A DNA stretch of 64,000 bases from Phycisphaerales bacterium (GTDB taxonomy: Bacteria; Planctomycetota; Phycisphaerae; Phycisphaerales; UBA1924), in contig JAIEUA010000012.1 of NCBI GenBank assembly GCA_019744815.1, positions 186,001-250,000 of the forward strand, given 5' to 3'. Below are positions 42,735-50,989 of this stretch, piece after piece. The position numbers and the translations under genes were made by a program. The notes below the pieces were generated by a model. The model had not been told where the DNA came from, made no database searches, and saw nothing but the letters and a program-made list of their open reading frames with translations. How positions within the stretch are numbered: position 1 is the first letter of the stretch; each line of letters begins with the position of its first letter.

Positions 42735-45650
42735 TTAGAGCGTCCTCTTGACCTCCACGTTCTTGTAGCACTCGAGGATGTCGCCTTCCTTGATGTCGTC
42801 GTAGCCGACGATCTTCATGCCGCACTCCATGCCGGCGCGAACGTCCTTGGCGTCGTCCTTGAACCGCTTGAGCTGCTCGAGCTTGCGGTCGTTCTCGACC
42901 ACGACGCCGTTGCGGGTGACGCGGATGAGGGCGTCGCGCTGGACGGTGCCGTCGGTGATGTAGCAGCCGGCGATGGCGCCGACCTTGGTGACCTTGAAGA
43001 CCTGGCGGACTTCGGCGTGGCCCAGGATCTCCTGGCGGAGTTCCGGAGCGAGCATGCCCTCGGCGGCCTTCTTGAGATCGTCCACGATGTCGTAGATGAC
43101 CTGGTAGGGACGGATCTCGACGCCCTTCTGCTCGGCGAGGCTGCGGGCCTTGCCGGAAGGAATGACGTTGAAGCCGATGATGATCGCCTTGGACGCGTTG
43201 GCCAAGAGCACGTTGCTCTCGGTGATGCCGCCGATCGCGGCCTCGAGCACGCGGACCTTGACCTCGGCGGTGCCGACCTTCTCGCACTGGTTCTTGAGCA
43301 CGTCGAGCGTGCCCTGCTCGGCGGCCTTGATGACGACGCGGATTTCCTTGACGTCGGCGTCGGCCATCTGGGCGAACATCGAGTCGAGCGTGACCTTGGG
43401 CTGGGCCAGTTCGGTCTCGCGCTCGCGGTGGCGCCGCTGCTCGGCGGATTCCATCGCCTTCTTGAGCGAGTCGACGACGTAGAACTTGTCGCCGGCGTTG
43501 GGCACCTCGTCGATGCCCGAGATCTGCACCGGCATCGGGGGCGTGGCCTCGCGGATGCGCTGGCCGCGGTCGTCGGTGATGTCGCGGACGCGACCGAAGC
43601 CGCGGCCGGCGACGATGTAGTCACCGACCTTGAGCTTGCCCTGCTGGACGAGGATGTTGGCGACGGCGCCGCGGCCCTCTTCGGTGCGGGCCTCGATCAC
43701 GGTGCCGCGGGCGGGCCCGCCGAAGTCGGCCTTGAGCTCGAGGAGCTGCGCCTGGTAATCCAGGGTCTCGAGCAGTTCCTTGATGCCCACGCCGGTGGTG
43801 GCGGAGGTCTTGACGACTTCGACGTTGCCGCCCCATTCCACGGGGTTCAAATCGTTCTCGGCCAGGCGTCCCAGGACCTTCTGCACCTGGGCCTCGGTCG
43901 CGTCGGGGCGATCGATCTTGTTGAGCGCGACCACGATCGGCACCTTGGCGGCCTTGGCGTGGTTGATGCTCTCGATGGTCTGAGGCATGACGCCCTCGGG
44001 GGCGGAGACGACGAGCACGACCACGTCGGTCATCGTCGCGCCGCGGGAACGCATGCTGGTGAAGGCCTCGTGGCCCGGGGTGTCGAGGAAGACGATCTCT
44101 TTCTTCTCGCCCGCGACCTCGAGGGGGACGCGGAACGCGCTCGTGCGCTGCGTGATGCCGCCCGCCTCGCCCGCGGCGACGTTGGCGTTGCGGATCTTGT
44201 CGAGCAGGCTGGTCTTGCCGTGGTCGACGTGGCCGAGGATGGTGACGACCGGGCCGCGGTTGCGGAGGTCGACGGCCTGGCGGTCTTCGAACTCGTCGCT
44301 GACCGCCTCTTCAGCGGTGCGGGCCTCGGTGACTTCGAGATCGATGTCGAAGTCGATCATGATCTCCTGGGCCTTGACGGGATCGATGCCGGAGTTGATG
44401 GTCGCCATCACGCCCTGGAGGAAGAGCTTCTTCACGATCTCGGCGCCCTTGACGCCGGTGACCTCGGAGAGGTCCTTGATCGTGAAGGGCGCGGCGATCT
44501 TGACCTTGCCGTCCTGCTGGATGTCCTCGTCGTTGGCGTGCTCGGTGCGCTTGAGGTCCTGGCGGCGCTTCTTGAGGAAGCCGCCCGAACGCGCGAGGCG
44601 GGCCTCGCGCTCGATGATGTCCTGCTCGCTGAACGCGGCGCCGCCGACCCATTCCTGGCCGGAGGAGGCGCGGCGACGATCGGGAACGCCGGTGCCGCTG
44701 GAGCGCTTGGTGCCGGGCGTGGTCTTGCGGCGTGCATTGCGGCCGTCGTCGTCGCGTTCACCACCGGGTCCACGAGGCGCTCCGCCGCCGCCACCCGGGC
44801 CGCCGGGGCCGGTGCGACGCGGACGCGGGGCGTCGATCACGTCCGGTGCCTCGACTCGGACCACCTTGGGTCCCGAGAGCTTGACCGGGGTCTTGATCTC
44901 GAGCTTGGGACCCGCAGGCCCCACGTTCATCGGCCGCGTGGGCACATTCACCGGCGCCGGAGTCACCCGCGTCGGCGAGAGATGGCGCGGGGGAATCGGC
45001 GCGTGCGGCGGGGTCGCCGGCTTGGCGTGACCGGCATCGCCCTCGTCGGCCTTGGGCGGCTCCTTGGCCTTGGGCGGGTCGACCTTGACGGGCTCGACCT
45101 TCGCGGGTTCGACCCGCGTCGGCTCGATCTTGACCGGTTCGATGCGGGCCGGTGCCTTCGCGGCGGGCGCGATCGGGGCGGCCGGAATCCCGGACGAGGG
45201 AGGTGCCAGACGCACCGGCTCGGGAGTCGTCGCACGCATCGGCTCGACCGCGGGCGGTGCGACCACGGCGGGGGTGATCTTGTGCGCGGGCGGGTCGCTC
45301 GGAGCCGGGGCCGGGGCGGCCGCGGGTGCCTGTGTCGGGGTCGCCACCGCGGTGCCACCGCCGCTGTCGTGCGACTCGTCGTCCTTGGACTTGCTGGAGC
45401 GCTTGCGGGGCGCGGCCTTCTTGACCGTGGTGATGTCGATCTTTTCCGCGGTCTCGACGGCGGTGCTCGACGAGGCGGCGTGATCGCTGAACCACTCCTT
45501 GATCGTCGCCTCCAGTCCGGCGCTGATCGGGGACATGTGGTTCTTCACCGTCGCTTCGGGAATTCCCTCGGCGTGGCACTTGGCGACGATGACCTTGGAG
45601 TCGATGCCGATCTCCTTGGCGATCTCATGTAGACGCTTGACCTTGGCCAA
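42735..45650 (-). CDS. infB: Translation initiation factor IF-2
   Basis: A 971-residue protein from a TTG at 45650, chosen because GGAG lies 6 bases upstream and the product then starts with the IF2_N motif [22 protein letters not shown] at 45704 is the alternative. A Pro/Ala/Val-rich linker of about 300 residues follows. G-domain motifs: GHVDHGKT at about 473-480, DTPGHEAF and NKID. The C-terminal C1/C2 domains are complete (for example [20 protein letters not shown]). It places initiator tRNA on the ribosome. Confidence 0.95.
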   Translation of the reverse strand: MAKVKRLHEIAKEIGIDSKVIVAKCHAEGIPEATVKNHMSPISAGLEATIKEWFSDHAASSSTAVETAEKIDITTVKKAAPRKRSSKSKDDESHDSGGGTAVATPTQAPAAAPAPAPSDPPAHKITPAVVAPPAVEPMRATTPEPVRLAPPSSGIPAAPIAPAAKAPARIEPVKIEPTRVEPAKVEPVKVDPPKAKEPPKADEGDAGHAKPATPPHAPIPPRHLSPTRVTPAPVNVPTRPMNVGPAGPKLEIKTPVKLSGPKVVRVEAPDVIDAPRPRRTGPGGPGGGGGAPRGPGGERDDDGRNARRKTTPGTKRSSGTGVPDRRRASSGQEWVGGAAFSEQDIIEREARLARSGGFLKKRRQDLKRTEHANDEDIQQDGKVKIAAPFTIKDLSEVTGVKGAEIVKKLFLQGVMATINSGIDPVKAQEIMIDFDIDLEVTEARTAEEAVSDEFEDRQAVDLRNRGPVVTILGHVDHGKTSLLDKIRNANVAAGEAGGITQRTSAFRVPLEVAGEKKEIVFLDTPGHEAFTSMRSRGATMTDVVVLVVSAPEGVMPQTIESINHAKAAKVPIVVALNKIDRPDATEAQVQKVLGRLAENDLNPVEWGGNVEVVKTSATTGVGIKELLETLDYQAQLLELKADFGGPARGTVIEARTEEGRGAVANILVQQGKLKVGDYIVAGRGFGRVRDITDDRGQRIREATPPMPVQISGIDEVPNAGDKFYVVDSLKKAMESAEQRRHRERETELAQPKVTLDSMFAQMADADVKEIRVVIKAAEQGTLDVLKNQCEKVGTAEVKVRVLEAAIGGITESNVLLANASKAIIIGFNVIPSGKARSLAEQKGVEIRPYQVIYDIVDDLKKAAEGMLAPELRQEILGHAEVRQVFKVTKVGAIAGCYITDGTVQRDALIRVTRNGVVVENDRKLEQLKRFKDDAKDVRAGMECGMKIVGYDDIKEGDILECYKNVEVKRTL

Positions 45651-45737
45651 TCTTCGCTCCGCGAATGAACCTGAAAACCCGAACAGTTCCGACGCACGAA
45701 ACACCCAGACCCAGAGAACTCAACCCCGCCCAACCGA

Positions 45738-47096
45738 TCACGACCCGAGAATGTCCGCCGCACGGGCCTCGCCGCTGGTCGAGGGCGCCGTGGGACCGGC
45801 ACCCAGGATGGCGTCCGCAGCCGACTCGCCGGATGCGGCGGTGCCGCCCTCGGCGAGCAGCTTGGCCGCGGCGGCCGCGTCCTCGCGGGCCTTGCGTTCC
45901 TTCTCTTCCTTGTCCTTCTGCTGCTGCTCGGCGACCACCTTGGCCTTGGCCGAGCAGGTCTCGACCACCAGGTTCGCCTTGGCCTCGTCGATCTCGAGCT
46001 CGGTCATCAGCACCTCGGTGCCGACCTCCTCGATGTCGAAGACGCTGACCATGCCTAGGGCCGCCAGCTTGTCGGCCATCTTCTCGTCGATGCCCTCGAC
46101 CGACTGGACGGTCTGGTACATCGTCTCGACGCCCTTGGTGAACTCCTCGGGGGTGAGGATGTCGATGTCCCAGCCGGTGAGGCGGGCGGCGAGTCGGACG
46201 TTCTGGCCGCGCTTGCCGATGGCGAGCGAGAGCTGATCGTCACGGACCACGACGGTGGCGCGGCCGAGCTCGAAGCAGAGGCTGATTTCGGCGACCTCGG
46301 CGGGCTTGAGCGAGTTCTGGATGAGCACCTGGCTGGACTCGTTCCAGCGGACGATGTCGATCTTCTCGCCGTTCAGCTCGTCGACGATGTTCTTGATGCG
46401 GGAGCCCTTGACACCAACGCACGCGCCGACGGCGTCGACCTTGTTGTCGATGCTGCTGACGGCGAGCTTGGTGCGGTAGCCGGCCTCGCGGGCCATCGCC
46501 TTGATCTCGATGATGCGCTCGGCGACCTCGGGGACTTCGACCTCGAAGAGGCGCTTGATGAAGTCCGGGTGGCTGCGGCTGAGGACGATCTTGATCTGGT
46601 TGCCGACGTCGCGCACGTCGAGGATCAGACAGCGGACGCGGTCACCGGCATTGAACTGCTCGCCGGGGATCTGCTCGCTGCGGGGCATGAAGGCCTCGGC
46701 CCGATCGACGGTGACGACGAGGCTGCCGCCCTCGTAGCGCTGGGCGGTGCCGACCGCGATCTCGCCGACACGCTTGGTGAATTCCTCGAAGATGCTGCTG
46801 CGCTCGTCATCGCGGAACTTCTGGATCATGACCTGCTTGAAGGTCTGAGCCGCGATGCGGCCGAAGGCGGCGGGGGGCATGTCGAGCGGGGCGCCGTGCC
46901 GGGTCATGCTGATGGTGCCGGTGACCGGATCGAGCGTGCAGGCGAACTCCTCGGCATCGAGGGTGTTGAAGTGCTTCTTGGCCGCCGAGACCATGGCGAG
47001 CTCCAGGTCGCGGACGAGGATCGAGCGATCGATGTTGCGGTCGCGGGCGATCGAGTCGAGGATGCGGAGCATTTCGGCGGTGTTCATCTGAGCCAT
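45738..47096 (-). CDS. nusA: Transcription termination/antitermination factor NusA
   Basis: A 452-residue protein from the ATG at 47096, behind GAAGGAA. Domains in order: N-terminal RNAP-binding domain (MLRILDSIARDRNIDRSILV), S1 domain (RYEGGSLVVTVDRAEAFMPR), KH1/KH2 (VGVKGSRIKNIVDELNGEKI, SLAIGKRGQNVRLAARLTGW), then a helix-hairpin-helix domain (VEGIDEKMADKLAALGMVSV) and an Ala/Glu/Lys tail. It starts the operon with infB 87 bases downstream. rimP, normally just upstream of nusA, is absent. Confidence 0.95.
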   Translation of the reverse strand: MAQMNTAEMLRILDSIARDRNIDRSILVRDLELAMVSAAKKHFNTLDAEEFACTLDPVTGTISMTRHGAPLDMPPAAFGRIAAQTFKQVMIQKFRDDERSSIFEEFTKRVGEIAVGTAQRYEGGSLVVTVDRAEAFMPRSEQIPGEQFNAGDRVRCLILDVRDVGNQIKIVLSRSHPDFIKRLFEVEVPEVAERIIEIKAMAREAGYRTKLAVSSIDNKVDAVGACVGVKGSRIKNIVDELNGEKIDIVRWNESSQVLIQNSLKPAEVAEISLCFELGRATVVVRDDQLSLAIGKRGQNVRLAARLTGWDIDILTPEEFTKGVETMYQTVQSVEGIDEKMADKLAALGMVSVFDIEEVGTEVLMTELEIDEAKANLVVETCSAKAKVVAEQQQKDKEEKERKAREDAAAAAKLLAEGGTAASGESAADAILGAGPTAPSTSGEARAADILGS

Positions 47097-47593
47097 GACG
47101 TGATTCCTTCGATTAAGACGCGGGTTGTCAGGTTGTCGAGTTGTCGAACCTGTCGTGAACCGGTGAGCGGGACAAAAACAAATCGGGCCGATGCGGGGCG
47201 GAAGGTGCCCTGCTGCGGCCCGGGGACGCGACGACGGTGGTGCCGACGGCGTCAGCTCATGCGGAGGTCTCCCTCGCACGAGCCGACCGGCGGCCGGGCC
47301 GCCCAAGCCTGTGGCCGCGGGTTCACCGCGACCCCGGGGATGGGGCAGTTACCGAGCATGATGGCCAGCCGTCAGCATGACGTAGCGTTCCCGAGCCCAG
47401 CCCAATGCCGATGACGCCGCCCGCCGTTCGGGAGACGATCACAAGCAGCAAAGTCTAGGGAACCCCCGCCCAAACATCAAACCGGGCCCCAAAGGTGCCC
47501 GGGCGGCCCGTCAAGGGCGTTCTTTTCTGACCTTGGGCATCGACCAGAAGGCGTGGGGGGATGCGGGGGTTGGGAACAGCGTGGGCGGAGTGC
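47097..47593. other. Upstream region of nusA, no gene recognised
   Basis: 497 bases between nusA and the end of fliM, both leftward. A short repeat-like GTTGTC...GTTGTCGAGTTGTCGA lies near 47126-47145. No tRNA, rimP or other gene could be found by eye. It likely contains the nusA promoter and leader. Confidence 0.4.
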
Positions 47594-48610
47594 TCACACG
47601 CGATCGTTCGTGCCGATCGCGCGGTCGATCCGCAGCGCCCGGTTGCCCCGAGATTGGCCGATCCGAGCCAGGAACTTCTTCTCTTCTTCCACCCAAACCA
47701 CCACCGGCTGGTCCGCCCGCTTGTCCGTCACCAGCATGTCGCCGGGAGACATGAGCAGAAGATCGTGCACGCTGATCGTGGTCTCGGCGAGGATCGCGGT
47801 CAGCTCCACGCCCGCGCGTCCCAGTGAGCCCGTCACCGCCTTCTCGATCTCGTCGCTCTTCTGGTTCTTCGCCGCGCTGAACCACGACTGAGCGCTCAGC
47901 TTCTCCATCACCGGCTCGATGACGTTGTACGGGATGCACAGGTTCATCGTGCCGGCGCGGTTGCTCATCTTGAGCTCGAACCCGATCACCACCACGACTT
48001 CGTTCGGCGGCACGATCTGAACGAGTTGCGGGTTGCTCTCGGTCGCCGCGACGCTGAAGGTCATCTTCCGAACGGTGCTCCACGCCTCGCCCAGAGTCGC
48101 CAGGCCGCGGGTCGTCACGTTGCTGATCAGCCGCGTCTCGATGAGCGTCAGCGGTCGCTGCGGAATGAACAGGTCTTGGCTGGTGCCGCCCAGCAGGCGG
48201 TCGATGATCGGGTAGATGATGAGCGGGCTCAGCTCCAGACAGATCTGGCCTTCGAGGGCGTCGGCCTTGATCAGGTTGAAGCTGGTCGGGTTGGGCAGGC
48301 CGGAGATGAACTCCGAGTACGTCATCTGCTCGCAGGTCGCGACCTTCACTTCCACGATCGTCCGCAGGAAGCCAGACAGCGACGCTCCGAAGTTTCTGGC
48401 GAACGCCTCGTGCAGCGTCTGCAGCGAACGCATCTGGTCCTTGGACACGCGCTCGGGCCGCTTGAAGTCGTACGGCCGGACCTCCAGCCCGTCGGCCGTC
48501 TTGCGGTGCCGGCTGAAGATCGTGACCGCTTTCTCTTCCTGTTCAACCGTGCCGGTGTCCACCGCCGCGAGCAGCGCGTCCACTTCGCTCTGGTTCAGAA
48601 CATCGGCCAT
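47594..48610 (-). CDS. fliM: Flagellar motor switch protein FliM
   Basis: A 338-residue protein from the ATG at 48610. It has the CheY-binding start (DVLNQSEVDALLAAVDTG), the middle domain (MRSLQTLHEAFARNFGASLS, then MTYSEFISGLPNPTSFNLIK and GQICLELSPLIIYPIIDRLL) and the C-terminal SpoA domain (VELTAILAETTISVHDLLLM ending with RIGQSRGNRALRI). It forms the C-ring that sets rotation direction. No other flagellar gene is in the window, so it is separated from the main cluster. Confidence 0.94.
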   Translation of the reverse strand: MADVLNQSEVDALLAAVDTGTVEQEEKAVTIFSRHRKTADGLEVRPYDFKRPERVSKDQMRSLQTLHEAFARNFGASLSGFLRTIVEVKVATCEQMTYSEFISGLPNPTSFNLIKADALEGQICLELSPLIIYPIIDRLLGGTSQDLFIPQRPLTLIETRLISNVTTRGLATLGEAWSTVRKMTFSVAATESNPQLVQIVPPNEVVVVIGFELKMSNRAGTMNLCIPYNVIEPVMEKLSAQSWFSAAKNQKSDEIEKAVTGSLGRAGVELTAILAETTISVHDLLLMSPGDMLVTDKRADQPVVVWVEEEKKFLARIGQSRGNRALRIDRAIGTNDRV

Positions 48611-48744
48611 GCACACGGCGTAAGCCTCCCGCGGAACAGACTGCGAACACAGGCATCCAAGTATCGACCGGCGGCTACTCTGCCCTTGAAGTTGCCTCTC
48701 CACCACGATCCGGAGTCGACCTCCCGAACGCGACGGACCCATCC

Positions 48745-50646
48745 ATGACCCTCCCAACGCCCCTCCGCCGTAGCACCTCCGTCCTGATCGCCCACCTGCT
48801 CACCATCGCACTCGCTCTCTTTGGAGCCACCTTCCCGGCCACCGCCCAGCTGGGAGGATCCACCTCCAAGGTCAAGGTCAGCCTGCAGTCGCAGAAGTCC
48901 GTCGCCGCCCCGGGCGACCAGTTCGCCCTGGCGGTCATCCTCGACCACGCCAAAGGCTGGCACACCCAGACCCAGAATCCCAAGGTGCCCGAGGCGCTCA
49001 AAGACCTTGCCCCGCTCGCCACCGTCATCAAGATCGACGGCCCCAAAGGCACGAAGGTCGGCCCCATCCAGTGGCCACACGCCGAACTGATCGAGGTCGG
49101 CTTCTTCGGCGACCCCGTCAAGATGGAGTTCTTCGCGGGCAAGGCCGTCGCGTTCGTCCCTGTTCAGATCGCCCCGGACGCCGCGATCGGAACGCTCGAC
49201 TTCCGCGGCACAGTCTCGATCCAGGCGTGCGACGAGTCGCAGTGCCTTCAACCCGAGGATGTCGACGTTTCGGTCTCGATCGAGATCAAGCCGCTCGACC
49301 AGCTCCCCGCCGCTCCCGCCGCGTCTGCCCTCTACGCCGACTTTGACGCTTCTGTATTCGCCCGCATGAACGCCGGCGCCACCGCGAGCCCCATCGCCAC
49401 CAGCGACTTTGACTTCATCGGCTTCAAGTTCTCGCTCAACCGCAACCAGTACCTGCTCATCTTCGGCATCGCCCTCGTCGCCGGCTTCCTGCTCAACCTC
49501 ACGCCCTGCGTGCTGCCGGTGATCCCGATCAAGATCCTCTCGCTCCAGCAACAGGCGGGGCATCCGGGCAAGCTCGCCCTCTTCGGCACGGTCTACTGCG
49601 TTGGCATCGTCGCGACGTTCCTCGTTCTGGGCCTCATCATCTTCGGCGTCGTCACCGGCGGCCAGAAGCAGGACTGGGGCCAGATCTTCACCAGCGCCTG
49701 GTTCACGGTCATCATGGCCACCATCGTCGGAGCCATGGGCCTGGGCATGATGGGTCTCTTCACGCTCAGCCTGCCTCAGAGCGTGTACATGCTGAACCCC
49801 AGCCACGACACGGTCTTCGGGAACTTCATGCTGGGAGTGCTGACCGCCGTGCTGTCGACCCCCTGCACCGGCCCGCTGCTCGGAGCGACCATCGCGTGGG
49901 CGGCCACGCAAGCCCCGTGGGTGGGTCTCGCAACCTTCGTCGTCATGGGTATCGGCATGGCCGCCCCGTACGCGCTGCTCATCGCCTTCCCCAAGCTCAT
50001 CGACTCCATGCCCAAGGCCGGCCCGGGCGGCGAGCTGCTCAAGCAAGTCCTGGGCATCCTCATGATCGCCGTGGCGATCTTCCTGCTCTCGAACCTGACC
50101 CCCGAGAAGTGGCCCTGGTACGCCGTCGGCGGCGTCGCGATGGCCGCGGGCGTGTGGGCGATCGTCGGCGGGTTCCGCATGCTCCGCACCACCCAGGCCA
50201 AGGTCATTGTCACCGTCTGTGCGCTCGCCTGGATCGGCGCCAACGCCCTCGGCACGCGGGCTCTCACCAGCGAAGGCCCGGTCGCGTGGAAGAAGTTCAC
50301 CAACCAGCCCGAGAGCGCCGTTCGCGAGGCCATCGCCGCGGCGAACAAGTCCGGCAAGACCGTCGTCATCGACTTCACCGCCAAGTGGTGCACCAACTGC
50401 CACGTCATCGAGCGGGCGGTGCTGCTCAGCGAGACCGGCGTGCGGCTGCTGAACTCCGACAACGTCGTCCCGATGAAGATCGATCTGACCAACGCCGGTC
50501 AGGACCAAGGTTGGGGGCTGGTCCGAGAGATCTCCGGCGGCGGCGGTATCCCGCTGATCGCGATCTACCGCCCCGGTGCGGAGAAGCCGACCTATTTCAG
50601 CTCCTTCTTCAAGCCCTCGGATCTGGAAGCGGCTATCGGCCGCTAG
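48745..50646 (+). CDS. dsbD: DsbD-type thiol:disulfide interchange protein
   Basis: A 633-residue protein. In order: signal peptide; N-terminal DsbD-alpha domain with the CDESQC pair; eight or so membrane helices with the two transmembrane Cys (LLNLTPCVLPVIPI and VLSTPCTGPLLGAT); and a C-terminal thioredoxin domain with C549-T-N-C552. It carries electrons from cytoplasmic thioredoxin to periplasmic partners. It is divergent from fliM. The many Cys-containing exported enzymes downstream are possible clients. Confidence 0.9.
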   Translation: MTLPTPLRRSTSVLIAHLLTIALALFGATFPATAQLGGSTSKVKVSLQSQKSVAAPGDQFALAVILDHAKGWHTQTQNPKVPEALKDLAPLATVIKIDGPKGTKVGPIQWPHAELIEVGFFGDPVKMEFFAGKAVAFVPVQIAPDAAIGTLDFRGTVSIQACDESQCLQPEDVDVSVSIEIKPLDQLPAAPAASALYADFDASVFARMNAGATASPIATSDFDFIGFKFSLNRNQYLLIFGIALVAGFLLNLTPCVLPVIPIKILSLQQQAGHPGKLALFGTVYCVGIVATFLVLGLIIFGVVTGGQKQDWGQIFTSAWFTVIMATIVGAMGLGMMGLFTLSLPQSVYMLNPSHDTVFGNFMLGVLTAVLSTPCTGPLLGATIAWAATQAPWVGLATFVVMGIGMAAPYALLIAFPKLIDSMPKAGPGGELLKQVLGILMIAVAIFLLSNLTPEKWPWYAVGGVAMAAGVWAIVGGFRMLRTTQAKVIVTVCALAWIGANALGTRALTSEGPVAWKKFTNQPESAVREAIAAANKSGKTVVIDFTAKWCTNCHVIERAVLLSETGVRLLNSDNVVPMKIDLTNAGQDQGWGLVREISGGGGIPLIAIYRPGAEKPTYFSSFFKPSDLEAAIGR

Positions 50647-50749
50647 ATCGAGCCGCCGACGCAGGGGGATGGCCCACTTTTCACTGGGGCCCCCAAGGGT
50701 CAATTCCACACTCCCGGACAACCGCCGTGGCGTTGGCGGCCTCCCGGAG

Positions 50750-50778
50750 TTGACGCGGGGCGGTGAGCGGGCTAACTT
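50750..50778 (+). promoter_or_regulatory. Candidate promoter of tRNA-Gly
   Basis: TTGACG (50750-50755) and TAACTT (50773-50778) with a 17-base spacer, about 48 bases before the tRNA. Confidence 0.5.
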
Positions 50779-50825
50779 TCCTTCCCGGATCGGTCGATGC
50801 AAGTCGGTCGGTCCTGACAAGTCGT

Positions 50826-50897
50826 GCGGGCGTAGCTCAGTGGTAGAGCGTCTCGTTGCCAACGAGAAGGTCGAGGGTTCAAATCCCTTCGCCCGCT
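50826..50897 (+). tRNA. tRNA-Gly (anticodon GCC)
   Basis: 72 nt cloverleaf: acceptor GCGGGCG pairs with CGCCCGC and has discriminator T; D arm GCTCAGTGGTAGAGC; anticodon stem CTCGT/ACGAG around TTGCCAA with anticodon GCC; T arm GAGGGTTCAAATCCCTT. The CCA end is not encoded. Confidence 0.95.
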
Positions 50898-50906
50898 TTG
50901 GAAAAG

Positions 50907-50945
50907 AAAACGCCGCCCGGTGATCCGGACGGCGTTGTTCTTTTT
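50907..50945 (+). terminator. Bidirectional terminator after tRNA-Gly
   Basis: AACGCCG.CCGG / CCGG.CGGCGTT stem with a TGAT loop, followed by GTTCTTTTT on the plus strand and preceded by A-rich sequence, giving a T-run on the minus strand. It can end both the tRNA transcript and the leftward metalloprotease transcript. Confidence 0.75.
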
Positions 50946-50989
50946 GGGCCTACGTGCCTTGAGCTTCCGTACCGAAACCCACCACCCGC

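Noticed and set aside
42601..42735. Possible CRISPR-like short repeats between infB and ylxP
   Set aside because: The motif copies are inverted, unequally spaced and only two or three; no cas genes are nearby. It is an inverted repeat.
42123..45632. Very long open frame (about 1170 codons) on the plus strand opposite infB and ylxP
   Set aside because: It mirrors infB codon by codon, is full of low-complexity Asp/Gly/Leu/Val, and has no domain. It is a by-product of high GC in the real gene.
47097..47593. Possible tRNA or 6S RNA upstream of nusA
   Set aside because: No cloverleaf or 6S-type long open hairpin could be drawn by eye. Infernal would be needed to exclude a diverged RNA.
48595..50862. 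755-codon open frame opposite dsbD
   Set aside because: The translation is repetitive Arg/Asp/Gly/His sequence and dsbD is unmistakable on the other strand.
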